NCBI GenBank assembly: GCA_017591395.1
Contig: WEDG01002832.1
Coordinates: 1-64,000 of the forward strand
DNA: 64,000 nucleotides
Source of the DNA: Schistocephalus solidus
Lineage: Eukaryota > Platyhelminthes > Cestoda > Diphyllobothriidea > Diphyllobothriidae
Direction of reading: 5' to 3'
In this document: one piece after another, positions 41,570 through 53,285 of the stretch
How positions within the stretch are numbered: the stretch's first letter is position 1
Layout of the letters: each line of letters starts with the position of its first letter
Made by a program: the position numbers and the translations under genes
The notes under the pieces: model-generated
Seen by the model: only the letters and a program-made list of their open reading frames with translations
Told to the model about the DNA's origin: nothing
Databases searched by the model: none

Positions 41570-42775
41570 TCAATAACAGCAGCATAACCCCTACAGACTC
41601 AGAACCTCCCGATCTATCTTTTCCGCACTGCCACCGCACATTCACATCACGCATCAGCCTGGTCGGTCACTTGCGAATCCATCCTACGGAGACAGAAGAC
41701 TCAGTGCCTGGGGCTTCGAAATACAGTCACCGCATCCGCCTCCATTGTCTGCACTGTCCATGCACATTCACTCACCACAGGGGCCTCTTGGGCCACACGT
41801 GCCTCCACTAAAATCTGCGGTAAATCACCGCAGGCTTGGATACATGACCGTTCGTTTCCTCACCGGGACCTACATTGCACATGGCTACGCCTATCCTCAC
41901 ACAAAACATTTTTGTAAACAGAACCTCTCACATCAGAGAGAAGTATGATCCTCGACTCCCTCGCCATGTGGCTCCTCTGCTGCGTGAGTGATCCGAGCCT
42001 GAGACCATCAGGGTAATCTACGTGCCGTAACTGGAAACGTTGCACACTGATGATTGCACTCTGTCTTCGCCGTTAATCCAGAGTGGGGTTGCGTGGAGTG
42101 GTAGACTGGTGATCTGAGAGTTAGGCTGCAATGGCACCTCCTTAATGTGACTTTTGAAACTCTCACCCATGGGAGCCGTCCACCTGCAGCTTGTGTTTAA
42201 CGGACCAGGTCGTATGTCTGGTACGCGCAGATGAGGCCATTAGGTATGTCAACCGGTGCGCCCATTCCCGCACCAGTACACTGACCGCTCAGGTAGTGGC
42301 TTGGGCCTGGGAACCGGAATAGAGATCAAGGTCGACGGCTTAACGCAGTTTCCCCACCATAAAACAATCTGAAGCGCTTGACGCTATCACATTTTACCAA
42401 AAGAGTGGCTTGGTAGGTTACTAATTGACCGGGACCGTTCATTCAACCCAGGGTGTGTTTGTGTGGAGCGCCTGACTTGCGAACTGAGAATCAGGCTTCA
42501 GTGGCATCTTTTTAGTGTGGTACTGTCACACTCCATGGGATCCGAACCAGGGGTGACAGCAGACCTAACAGCTGCTCCGATCACGCCCGGCACCTACGCT
42601 GCCGGTCTTCTTGACTTGGCCATGGCACCGAGCACAGGTGGGGAGGGTGAAAGAGTTCGGTAGATACAACGCAATTATACTCTCGCTGCTATCTAATTTA
42701 CGCGGTCGCCGTCCCTGTGTCACCTTCCTGTGGTGCACACGGTGGATCTCATCGAAACCGGTGGTCATATTATCA
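41570..42775 (+). mobile_element. RTE-type LINE, zinc-finger end plus 3' UTR
   Basis: Encodes LSFPHCHRTFTSRISLVGHL, RIH, then YSHRIRLHCLHCPCTFTHHR and GLLGHTCLH with stop at about 41811: two C2H2 fingers of the RTE C-terminus with some Cys/His changed. After ~240 bp of unrelated sequence the 3' UTR follows (42060-42775). Confidence 0.7.
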
Positions 42776-42932
42776 GTCAAACTCGGTTTGAGCCGACTGT
42801 GCGTTTTTTTATTGATTATCCTTGAGTCTGTTACAGCAATCCTGGAATTGGTTTTACAATGAAAGGATGGAGTTGGAGGACCTGCTGCGTGGAAGGCGAG
42901 GGGATTTGTTATCAGGAGAGATAGAGATAGAG

Positions 42933-42985
<53 letters not shown>

Positions 42986-44184
42986 TAGGAGGAAACTGAG
43001 GGTGCATCGCATCGCCACATCTGACTGTACGTATCATCTTGTCATGGTGGGACGCTGACAAAAGTTTCGATGATTCAGGGAAGACAGCTTGGAGTGGACC
43101 AGCGCTTTGTGATGCCAAACAGTGTACAGGAAGCTCTGCAAGCCGTTGCCCCAAGCTGGTTCTTCAAACAAGTGTGCCAGTGTTCGTCGTTAAGATTCTT
43201 ACACCCCAGTTCGTGTGTGTCTTTACTCTGGGTCGCCTGCTGCCGATCACTGAATGGCGAAGGCTGATTGGCTGCTGCCAAGACGTGCGGGGTTTGACCA
43301 GGAGCGTGAAGGGGACAGAAGGAACATGTGACGAAGTGGCAGCAGTGTCGGAGATCGCAGGAACGAACTGCCACAAAGTCGCCTACTTCCGCCCTACACC
43401 GAACAGCGACCCCGTCTAACGATTGTTACTACTGTCTTTCATCCTTCGAATAAAATCTTGTGTGAATGAACACGTCAACCCTGTTCGTTTTACATAACGG
43501 GTTCTTCCAATCCACCCTCCAATATGAAACATTATCTTACAGTATTTTAAGAGGTGTGACAATGGTTAATCGAAAGATAACGCTCACCTTAAAACGTCTT
43601 CCAACTTATTAAGGTTTGCATAACTGTGTTGATGATATAATAAAACAAGGAGGCTCTTGGAAAAAAGCAAGCTGATTGCACTAGCCAATCATCAGGAGGA
43701 GTGAATGGAGCATTTTTGGCACAAAGGTTGTAGCAACAGACAGAGGTATGCGAACTGCCAGCAGTAAGAAGAGAGTCAATGACTTGCCATTTAGGGGGCG
43801 GATGCCTAGTCAGCGAGATTATACATGACCCGGCATGAATGAGCATTTGTTATTTTAGAGTGTTTGAAACTCAGTGAACCGTTAACGCAGACCTTCGTAG
43901 AGAACTTGCAGGCCGATACGGCGATTGATGCTGTTTACGTTAGAGCACGAAGCAACGAGAAAATCTTAAGCGGTGATCGCAATCACTGGCGTGCGCAAGT
44001 GCGAGAGACAGAAGGTTACGTCGACTGATAGCTAGCCTGTGCTCATTTAAGTGGGCCCCAAGTAGTCGACCCATGGGGTCTGTGTACCATAAATGACCGA
44101 TATCATGCAAAGTTAATTAAAGTTCTGAAATATATGTTTTCAATTGGGAAACATTACTTAAGTAGTGTTGTACTTGTGGCTGAG
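42776..44184. other. Unassigned, with (GATA)n/(GA)n microsatellite
   Basis: GATA and GA repeats at about 42919-42978. A 126-codon plus-strand ORF (43039-43419) has no recognisable domain; AATAAA follows at about 43450. I do not call it a gene. Confidence 0.45.
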
Positions 44185-44455
44185 CGCTCACTAATCGCTA
44201 ATGGAACTCAATCGTCTCGTTCTGCCTTGTCACAACCTTTAATCCCGTCATCATCAACGCACAGGTTAGTAGTAGCAGGAAAGACCGCTGAACAATGCCG
44301 ATAAAGACAAGGGCGACTGCAATGGCAATTTCTAGCTCCTTAGCCATCATCAGGCAGCTATACCCAACCCCAGGTGCTGCCCCATTCCACGCCCGAACCC
44401 GCGATCTGTTGATCAAAAATTCAACGCTCTAACCATTAAGATTACGCGTGACATG
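44185..44455 (-). mobile_element. tRNA-derived SINE with covarying hammerhead
   Basis: Minus strand: head with TTAATGGTTAGAGCG and B-box-like GGTTCGGGC, linker, hammerhead at 44359-44315, tail with GTCTTTATCGGCATTGTTCA and the 3' end TTAGCGATTAGTGAGCGCTC near 44185. Essentially full length. Confidence 0.8.
44315..44359 (-). ncRNA. Hammerhead ribozyme motif with compensatory changes
   Basis: Stem I GCTGC/GCAGT (5 bp), CTGATGA (44353-44347), stem II TGGCT/AGCTA (5 bp, AAGG loop), GAA, stem III AT/AT, cleavage after U at 44321. Relative to the 46.1 kb copy the core-proximal stem I pair is C-G instead of G-C and the core-proximal stem II pair is U-A instead of C-G: both sides changed together. 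Confidence 0.78.
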
Positions 44456-45809
44456 TCATTTCCAGCTGACTCATTTTCGCGAAAACGAGAGAGAGGGTGT
44501 GTGTGTTTGAGAGAGAGGGACGAAGCAAGAGGGAGCTAAGCCGATCCAATGAAGTCTTGCCTACTGAGAACCCACCTGACCCACATTTGGACCATCAATG
44601 TACACCCAGTAAACGTGGTTTGCCAACTCTAAGTCATGGCATTGTCCCTACAGAGCTGTTTTAAAACGAGCTGAGTTGTTGTGTAGAACTACCAGGTGTT
44701 AAGGGCTACGCAGTCTAGTTTTAAGCCTAGGATGAACATCCTGACTCTCTCTCTCTCTCTCTCTCGCTCTGTAATCCAATTTACGCGTAATTGATCTTCT
44801 TAACAGAACACTGTCCTCTGCAGAGAAGGCAAAAGAGCTGCTAGGCGTGTGATTGCCAATTATGGCCTAGGAAGTTATCACGTGTCGTAAAAAGCGGTCC
44901 TTTGAAGAGGAACAGGTTGCACTTAACTCAATGCTCAATGAAACATCGGCCGCATATTAGTGAACGTGCAGTCCGTTTCTACGGATACTACACGTCAGGA
45001 GAACTTTTTGATACGCGTAGATTGAGGCAACATTTCAGAATCGTTGCTGTGTCAAATCGCACCGCTACTTGACCCTTAGAGTGCAGTTCAAACCTCCCCA
45101 GCCATCACCAACCAGATACATAAGCGTTTTCATTGCAAGTTGAAAGCGTGACCGAAGGTCTGGAGAACTGAAAATCACCTCCACTTGACTCGGCCTGGTA
45201 TCCTCTCATTTCATCAGTTGGACCTCAACTGCTCTACCCTCGAAAGTGTTCTTCGAGACCATCATCCAGATTTCAGTAGTGGTGTTCTCACAAGACCCCG
45301 CGATGACAGCGAGGTCCTCGTCCAGTTCCTACATCGTCTCCACAATGCATATGAACCCGCTGAGGGTTACCCAGGATCGTCCATCTGTCTTTGTCTGGTT
45401 ACCTCAAACCAAAACACCTAATAATTACCTTTTGTAAACGATGAAGGACCTCGCTGCATATATTATGCAAATGAACGAATCCTGAATGTCTGAGTCGTTG
45501 CACCCTTCACACCAAATGCAATCAGCCACGGTGGGTGAGCTGTTGATCTTGTAAGTGGTGGCTTCCACTGCTTGCCCCATGGCATGCGCGCAGCACGCGG
45601 GGACTTGTATACGAATAAGCTTATAATGAGGCAGACTTTTGCAACATCTAATTATCTTTCTCTATCTCTCTTTGTCTTCCTTTACCCACTTTACTTCGAC
45701 GGCAAGATAGCAAGAAGTGAACTAGAGTGCAGTGGACGACAAAACCAAACGGTCCGTCTACGCGTTCCACACACGAATTGATCGCTGTAACATTGTTTAA
45801 AGCTGAAAT
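44456..45809. other. Unassigned region with GT/GA and CT microsatellites
   Basis: GA/GT-rich at about 44485-44530, (CT)n at 44743-44765. No gene recognised; the ORFs around 45185-45440 have no known features. Confidence 0.45.
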
Positions 45810-45880
45810 TTGCCGCCAAAGACAAGGGAAACTGGAATGCCCATTTCTCGATTATTGGCCGTCATCAGCCAGTCATACCC
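45810..45880 (-). mobile_element. SINE fragment with hammerhead module
   Basis: Minus strand 45874-45830: stem I GACTGG/CCAGTT, CTGATGA, GAAA and AUU triplet intact; stem II is eroded. 45-nt module. A separate plus-strand SINE tail (ending CAATCACTGAAGCG) lies at about 45925-45980. Confidence 0.55.
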
Positions 45881-46012
45881 AGTCGCTGCGTGGCTTCTGG
45901 GTGGAGGGGGAGCTCAAGAGTAAGCCCAAAGGGAGAACAGGACGAGTCAGTCCCGTAACCAATCACTGAAGCGTCCATCCACCAATGCGAAATTCCCGAT
46001 CCAGACGGGGAA

Positions 46013-46285
46013 GATGTGTGGCTTAGTCGTTAAAACGTTAGAATTCTAATCACAGGCCATGGGTTTGAGTCTCGGGTTATGCATCACCTGGGGTTGGCTA
46101 TGACTGGCTGATGACGGCTTATAAGCTGGAAATGGCCATTCCAGTCTCCCCTATCTGTTTAGTCATGGTATTCTGCCTATTAAACTAGCCACTGTGCAGA
46201 TGCTGGTGGGTCTAGAGAGTGAGTCACAAGGCAGAAAAGAATGAAAAAGTCCCATGGCCGATCGGTGAAGCTTCCGTCCACCAAT
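46013..46285 (+). mobile_element. tRNA-derived SINE with intact hammerhead, near full length
   Basis: Head from about 46017: A-box-like TGGCTTAGTCGTTAAAAC, B box GGTTTGAGTCT (46062-46072). Linker, hammerhead at 46102-46146, then ~135-bp tail ending GGCCGATCGGTGAAGC near 46272. Pol III transcription from the head would put the ribozyme in the transcript and release the tail. The element encodes no protein, so it would depend on LINE or PLE enzymes (inference). Confidence 0.82.
46102..46146 (+). ncRNA. Canonical type-I hammerhead ribozyme motif
   Basis: Stem I GACTGG (46102-46107) pairs perfectly with CCAGTC (46141-46146). Core CTGATGA (46108-46114). Stem II CGGCT/AGCTG (46115-46119 with 46124-46128, loop TATA, one G-U). 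G12-A13-A14 at 46129-46131. Stem III A-U, U-A around GGCC (46132-46139). H17 is U at 46140, giving an AUU triplet; predicted cut 46140/46141. All conserved nucleotides are present. Activity is not shown by sequence alone. Confidence 0.85.
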
Positions 46286-47239
46286 GTTCCAAGCTATCGG
46301 CGAGAGGCTCGGATCTTACCACAGTTAGTATCGCAGAGGCAACCTTAAAAAGGTTTAATTCAACCTGACTCTCAGTCCTCCAGCCAGGCACCCCACATAC
46401 AGACACAGTACTGCATACTGCAGATCTTTAATAGATTCCCGTAAATTAAATACTTCACCTCGTGAGCTAGTAAATCCTATTGGTTGGCACGCCAAAGTAT
46501 GACGAAAACGCAGATCTGAAGACTTCGAGGATGATGACTCCGTCCTGCATCATCGAATTTCATCGAAACGAATGCCTTGGATTGGCACTTTTTCATAAAA
46601 AAGTTCTCATGTCACCATGTCACTGCTTGATTATAAAAAAAAACATTCAAGCCATCAACATTTTCTCATTACTTTCCAGCAGCCATCTCAGTTAAAGAAT
46701 TCAAAAGTTTTGATGAGATCAAAGAAATTGCTGTAAAGACTGGTTCTAATTTTTGGCCCATTCCCACAGCTGGTGTTCTGTGAAGGTCGTATCTATGACA
46801 CCGTGGGTATTCCAAAATCCACATTAGCGTCACAAATCAGAAATCATTGGTCTAGAGGGTGAGGATCGTGGATGTGCTGATTTAATGTGTTTTTATTAGC
46901 GGTGCGCAACTATTGTGACCTTTAAATCTTGTAGAATTTGCTCTCAACTTTGCATCTAGATCAGCTTGTCCATAGTTAAAGGTTGTTGTATTTGGCGATT
47001 TCTGCTGGAGATTTTGTATCCATGGGTTTATTTTAAATGGCTGTAAGCAGCGTCATTGATGACCCTATTAGTGAACAATACCATTTGCGTATTAAAAGTC
47101 TGTTCGTGAAGGTGAGATTTACGGAGTGCTAATCTGAGAAATTGAAGTTCCTCACCAGAGCTACTTGCGAGTTATTCTATCTTATAAACAAATTCCGCGC
47201 AACGAGTCATCGTTTCTAGCTAACTTATCTTCTTCAGCT
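46286..47239. other. Unassigned region
   Basis: No protein domain or repeat recognised. Confidence 0.4.
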
Positions 47240-47810
47240 GACCCGGTTCCAACCCTTGGACGTATGGATATGAAATGCTGAACCCGGTCATTAAAAGTGC
47301 GGTATTTTTCTCCTTCAAATAAATAAATTGTTTTATTTGGCATCTATAAGGATACCTTCACGAAAAATTAAAATACATTTTCAAGTGTATTTTAGAGCGA
47401 ATAAGCGAACACGGTACAGTGATCAGTTTGTGTCTATAATAAACAGTGTGAGAACGGATCGGCAAGCGCCCATCAACCATTGATAATAGGCAGGCAGGTA
47501 GAAGATAAGCCAGCAAACAGTGAAAAAAATCCTTTCGACAATTGGTTGGCAAATCCATAAAATAAATGTAATTTTAGTAGTATTCAAGGAGAAAAAAACT
47601 GTCACTTATAGGAAGGTAGAGATGCGTACGGGCCGGGACCAACCTGCAGGTGACAGTATATAAGGGTTCTCAACGTTCCCTGTCAATGGAGAATTCTTAG
47701 ACCACGGTAACTGCAGTCAGACTATTTTTGGGCTGACAGCAGAAAAAAACCATCAAAGTGGTGAGCCAGCAGGAACGAATCACGGTCGTTCATAGCCCGC
47801 TAGGAGGGGA
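47240..47810 (+). repeat. Composite repeat with TATA box, copy 2
   Basis: Direct copy of 37225-37740 with the same order of landmarks (AACCCGGTCATTAAAAG, AAATAAATAAATTG, GTGTATTTTAGAGCGAATAA, GGAAGGTAGAGATGCG, GACAGTATATAAGGGTTC, GGTGAGCCAGCAGGAA). GTATATAAG at 47656-47664. Confidence 0.6.
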
Positions 47811-47844
47811 CGGGGAGATGCTACCGGAGACTGCTCTGACCGCG

Positions 47845-48055
47845 TCGCCACCACTGAAGTAGATCCCACGGAGTGGGAGTGCCATGAATGACAAGAGCGG
47901 CTGGTGCGGTCTGAATCCGCAACTAAGTATCTCACCACGCCCTGCCCCCCAATGTTCAACATTCATTATGGGAGCGCATCCCGATTAACGCCTGCCATGC
48001 GCTGAGCTACCCCCATGTTGGTCCGGCGCATCTACAACGCGGTCCGTTTAAGAGG
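47845..48055 (+). repeat. Repeat B, copy 3
   Basis: AGTAGATCCCACGGAGTGGG through CATGTTGGTCCGGCGCATC and GGTCCGTTTAAGAGG; related to 17290-17485. Lies between the TATA repeat and a PLE fragment. Confidence 0.5.
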
Positions 48056-48327
48056 CACTGGAAACCTGGTACAGACTGAGCATAAGCCACCAAAGGGCGC
48101 AGCGAGCAACTCATACGTTTGCCTGAATCTCCAAGCGAGAGTTGTTGGAAAGGCTATCCACCGTCGATCTACAGGTACCTCCGTGCATACACCAAACGCC
48201 CGGAGGGTGGTGGATTCGAGCAATGACATCTGGCCCTACGAATTTAGTACATCTTCCAAATCTGAAGGACCGCCCGCGTGGAGGGTATTAAAAAAGCCCA
48301 AAAGTGGTAAATTGTCGAAGATATAGA

Positions 48328-49440
48328 AAAGTTCCTAGACGTCCTCATGTTCAGAGAGGATGATGGCTCAATAAGGCGCTCTGTCTTCCACAAAAATACT
48401 TGGAAAGGGCAATACTTGAACTTTAAAAGCTTTGTACCAGTACAATGGAAACGAAATTTGGTACATACACTTTTTCAAAGGGCGAGAAATATTTGTTCAA
48501 GTGAAACTCTAGATACAGAAATTGCCTGCATCAAATCAGCCTTACTTAACTGTGGATATCCTGCACGTTTTATTCAAAAATATAGCAACACCTTACGACC
48601 AAAAGTGGTGGAACATTCAGTTCCAAAAAAAGCCCGTTAGCATATACTTACCCTTTAAGGGTGACAATATTTCTAATACTATCAAGCGACGATTATGCGG
48701 CACCATTGGAAGAACATACAATGCAGCTCAGCTCTTCTTTATCAATCGTACTAGAAGCCTGCCAATCAATCCACTCCAAAGGATGCCCTTGCCGTTGCAC
48801 GCCACCCCAAATTGTGTTTATGAATTCACGTGCACTTGTGGATGCAAGTACATTGGGCGAACGCAAAAGGCAATTAGCAACCAGAGCCGCTGAACATTTA
48901 CCTAATTGGTTGTTTAAACAAGAAAAATAAAGTACCACGTTCTTCGATTACTAAACATATACTAGACAGTGGTCATTATGTAGACCTCAAAACAGCTTTT
49001 CCGAGTACTTGTTCGGGCACGAACAACTCGGACATTGCGCTACTTGGAAGCAGCGTATATACGGAGGGAGAAACCCAATCTTTGTAAGCAACTAGACCAC
49101 GTGATCAATCTACAATTGCCCTGGTGATTTTCACCCTAGATGATTCATGGCTTTAGTTGTATAAGCTTCTCCCTCACATTTTCTTTCTTGAAGTTATTTA
49201 CGTTGTCCATTGGACCTTGCTGTTATGTATTGATTTTCTGTTAATTCAAACTGCTGTCCAATTTCATTCGTTACTTGTGTTATGCAAAAGACGGGTTGCA
49301 GTTGATAAGCCGTCGCGAAATTTCTTGGTACCAATAAATCCTGCTGTTTACGCCTGCTTTAAATTCATACCCGGGAGAAAATGCTTCAAATTTCTCACTA
49401 TAACTTTGCCTTCTGAGGGCATGCCAAAAGCAATTCTGAC
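48328..49440 (+). mobile_element. Penelope-like element 3' part with GIY-YIG (family 2)
   Basis: Encodes FLDVLMFREDDGSIRR, KGQYLNFKSFVPVQWKRNLV, LFQRARNICSSETLD, LNCGYPARFIQKY, then in shifted frames KGDNISNTIKRRLCGTIGR, NCVYEFTCTCGCKYIGRTQK (GIY-YIG with CxC) to about 48930 and HILDSGHYVD. The RT palm is missing (5' truncation). A 3' region at 49262-49400 is shared with the inverted copy at 51.93-52.56 kb. Frameshifts make it dead. Confidence 0.78.
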
Positions 49441-51929
49441 ATGTGTTCTCGATTCGTAAAGATTACTTAAGTATGGTTAGAACATTAATTATCGTATAGC
49501 GTAATTCCAAGATATTTCTGTCACGCCAGGTTGTGCACTTTTGAAAGAGTTTCTTTCCGATCGCCTGCAAAAAACTTTGAATACTAATTGATTATGATTT
49601 TCTTCTCAATTATTTTCGAAGCTCTTAGAAAGTTATATCTATATCCTAGGAAATATGCTCCAAATATTATGTCATATGGTAAAAAATTACGTTTTCTTTA
49701 GCGTTTATAGTAACCGAAGAGGTTCTTTCGATTTTAAAAAAGATTTTTCATTTCCTGAATAACTTTGAACTGGAACAGCCGTTACACTTGAATTCTGTGT
49801 TTAAAAAATACAGTAGATTTCCTGACTCACGAAAGTCATTCTCGAAATTTAAGGTAGTAGTATGGTACACAGTTGAAGTTGTTAATTTTTAAATTTCTTG
49901 CTTTGAGACGTAAAATGCTATTTTCTAAGGAAGAGTTCATTTCAGATCTGTTTATTGAAAGCAAAACTGTGCAAAATGGGGCCATATCCGACGTTTTGAG
50001 TGTATTTTGTTTTACCACACGGATAATTGGGACTGTAAACAAGCCGCCACATGTCGTCATTTTTCTCTGTCACGCCATACGCGAAAGATGTCCAGAAAGT
50101 ATCTATCTGCAGGTAACTATTAATGAATAGGGAAAATTGAAACGGAAAAGGCAAAAGATAGACATGGCTTCGCAAAATCTGAGTATATATTCGGCCACTC
50201 TTTTCTGAATTTGCAATCTTAGAACTGGGCCAAAAAGTAAGCAAGTATAGCAAAAAACACACCAATAGAAATAAATAAGTGAGTTCTTTCATTTTCAGCA
50301 GTAATTTATCCATACTTTTCGGTTAAGTTGGAAAAACCGGTCAAAGTTCCCAGCTTTTCATTAACTTGATCTTGGAAAATGGCTGAGTCCGCAGACACTC
50401 GTCAATGAAATATCTAATTAAAGTGTTTTTTTTAAAGAGGTAACTTATTATAAGAGTTTTTAAATCGATCTTAGCCATATTAATTGCCAAATTATGTTAT
50501 AGGCATTTATTCCTCTCGGCAAAGAGTTTTCTTGTTTGGGTGAGTCTACAAATAAAACCCAAACGGCCATCTGCGTTAGAAAGACTGTTTCAGAACTCAC
50601 TTTTTTTCGGTAAATTCTTTTATGAAACATCTTATTTTGAAGGTTTTGAGAAGCACTTACAAAAGAGCCTACATTTACGGTCAATAGACGGAAAACACAG
50701 GCAAATATTTAGTATTTACAAACCATTTCATGTAGAATCTGAAACTCATCGTAATCCAACACTCTTAATACAAATGAATAAAGTTAACAAAAGCGAAGCC
50801 CCTTAATATGCATAAAAGGGTACGTTTACGATTTTAACCTACCAATTCTACTGAAATTTATTAGTAAATGACCAGCCTATAAGCATGTCAGCTTATGAAA
50901 TATTTTATTCCTGTGACGCCCCTGCCAGAACAATCAAGTGAAAATCTATTTGCTTTCGTCCTACGCATCTTAAACAGTGTACAAAAGGAAGATTAAACCG
51001 CCAATTCTTGTGAAACCGTGTCGAAATATATATCCGAAATTAAGGCCGTTTGGTAACGGCCATACGTTCCATCGCCCTTAATATGGAAGACAACTTCCGT
51101 GGAATATACACTAAAGGACTTTTTCCAAAGTAATTCTACTTGTGTTGTTTTATTTACTCGTTTATTTACATGGACAAGCATTCTGCATATTTAAAACTTT
51201 AGGTTAATTCGCTAACCCGATTTTTCGCGGTTTCGGAATTTACTGCTTTTCTAAAAAAATAGTATTTATAAAGTACGTAATATTAATTTTGAAACCACAA
51301 TATGCCTTCCTTTTGCGAAGGGTTACTTATTTACTCCTGTTAAACTTTGGGGGACGCAGTGTGGGCTGATTTCGCATAACGGGCACTATCTCATGAAATT
51401 TCCTAGATTTCACGAGATAGGGCAGTCATTGTACATGCCGTATACAGTCCGTCTAAGGAAAACCACGAATTTCTCTATGCGATGCAGACGACTTCGCATA
51501 GTGTTCATGACATTTTGCGTTAGTAAAGGGACAGACACGATGTTTCAGGAAAGAACACTTCACAAATTCCAGTCTGCGCCTCTAGACCCTTGGATATAAT
51601 GATCTGCTCCAAGTTACAAATTTATTGAGGAAATTAAAAAGCAGCCATTTTTAAACTGAAGTATTTACCATAAAGCATGCAAGGAAGGCTTGGAGACGCA
51701 CTAATGAGCCGGAACCATCGTACTTGTGCCATACAGCGGCAGAATACCGGCGGAACACTTTGAGATAGTAACTGAGTAATTTCACACACTTCACAGTCTC
51801 AAATACTCTCATAATCAGAATATTTTTTCATAATGGAAAGCTACCCTTCCTTCAAGTACAAAATTTAAAGAAAATGTAGTTTTCTACCAAATGATGACAA
51901 ACGAGAATATATTCACACCCATTTTTAAT
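49441..51929. other. AT-rich spacer between inverted PLE copies
   Basis: About 2.5 kb, visibly AT-rich, with only short ORFs that I cannot recognise (longest 123 codons, minus, about 49942-50313). Confidence 0.5.
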
Positions 51930-52560
51930 AAAATATATTTACATTTGAAGCATTTTTTCCCGGGTATGAAGTTAAAACAGGCGTATACAGCAGGATTTAT
52001 TGGTACCAGCAAATTTCGTGACGGCTTATGAACTGCAACTCGTCTTTGCATAACACAGAAAGTGTTCTTCCTATGGTGCAGCATAATCGTCGCTTGATTG
52101 TACTAGAAATATTGTCACCCTTAACGGGCTTTTTTGGAACTGAATGTTCCATCACATTTGGCCGTAAGGGGTTGCTGCATTTTCGAATGTAACGTGCAGG
52201 ATATCCACAGTTAAGTAAGGCTAATTTTATGCAGGAAATTTCTCTATCTAGTGTTTCACTAGAGCAAATATTTCTCGCCCTTTGAAAAGAAGTATGTACC
52301 AAAGTTCGTTTCCATTGTACTGGAACAAAGCTTTTAAAGTGCAAGTTTTGCCCTTTCCCAGTATTTTTGTGAAATTCAGAGCGCTTTATTGAGCCATCAT
52401 CCTCTCCGAACGTGAGGACGTCTAGGAAAGGTAGTGTGTTGCTATGTTCAATTTCCATTGTTAATTTTTTCTTAGGATGCAATGTTTTCATGGTAGAAAG
52501 AAGTTCTTCGGCGTCTTTCTTCATTTTACATTTATATATATATAAAGACCTCAAAAAGAA
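51930..52560 (-). mobile_element. Penelope-like element fragment (family 2, inverted copy)
   Basis: Minus strand: KKLTMEIEHSNTLPFLDVL, FGEDDGSIKRSEFHKNTGKG, FKSFVPVQWKRTLVH, FQRARNICSSETLDREI, then KGDNISSTIKRRLCCTIGRT followed directly by the 3' region that the 49.3 kb copy also has. The GIY-YIG region is deleted. Frame stays open over ~180 codons, so this copy is relatively young or well preserved. Confidence 0.75.
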
Positions 52561-53139
52561 CTAAGACAAAAACCCTACTCCTGACGGACTCCATTTTATA
52601 GAATGTGATTTTTGCATGCGGCCTGAAACGTTTTGACATCACTAAAAAATTTGGAAATTATGCTACATGGTAATTGTTATTGCAACCCTACTTACTACTA
52701 TTTTCGAATCAACAAAAAATTTCAGAATTTATGTTAACATTCATACTGTGCGCGATATTTGCTTGTACGACCGCACCTTCTTATGCGCAAAATAGAAGGA
52801 AACCTATTTAATGAGGGAAAGGGCATGTTTATTCGGCCGCGGGTTTAACGTCATGCAAGGTGCAGAGGTGTAGCAAATTGAACGTAGACTTTCAGGGCCC
52901 AATAAACACCAATAAACACCTGGTGTCCCCTGTCCCCCAGTATTCAGGGAGAAAAAAGGAGGGAAAATTAATTGCTCAATTTATCAGAATTTATCAGGGC
53001 ATGCGACCGTAAAAAAGGTACTCCTCGTGCCTGACCGGTAACCATTGTGGTAAGGAGGACTTCTATGGCCGCCTAAACAGGACACACGAACAGGAACCAC
53101 ACACAATAAATGTGGCTTCGTGTGCAAGTCCAAAAGAGT

Positions 53140-53285
53140 TGAGTGTTAGGGCTAGGTTTAAGGTTAAGGTTGGAGTCGAGGGCGGATTTAGTGTTAGGGT
53201 CAGGATTATGTTAAGGGTTAAGCTTTGGGTTCGTGTGAACTTAGGGAAGTGCTAGCGTTAAGGTTAAGGATAAAGTTCAGTGTTA
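53140..53285. repeat. Degenerate telomere-like patch
   Basis: Irregular GTTAGGG, GGTTAAGG, GTTAGGGTCAGG and AAGGGTTAAG words over ~145 bp. Confidence 0.5.

Noticed and set aside
43039..43419. 126-codon ORF followed by AATAAA
   Set aside because: No domain or known family; overlapped by several equally long ORFs in other frames and strands; surrounded by microsatellite and repeat DNA.
37225..47810. A single full-length LTR retrotransposon bounded by the two TATA repeats
   Set aside because: No gag, protease, integrase or RNase H coding sequence lies between them; the interval is a mix of LINE, SINE and PLE pieces in both orientations.
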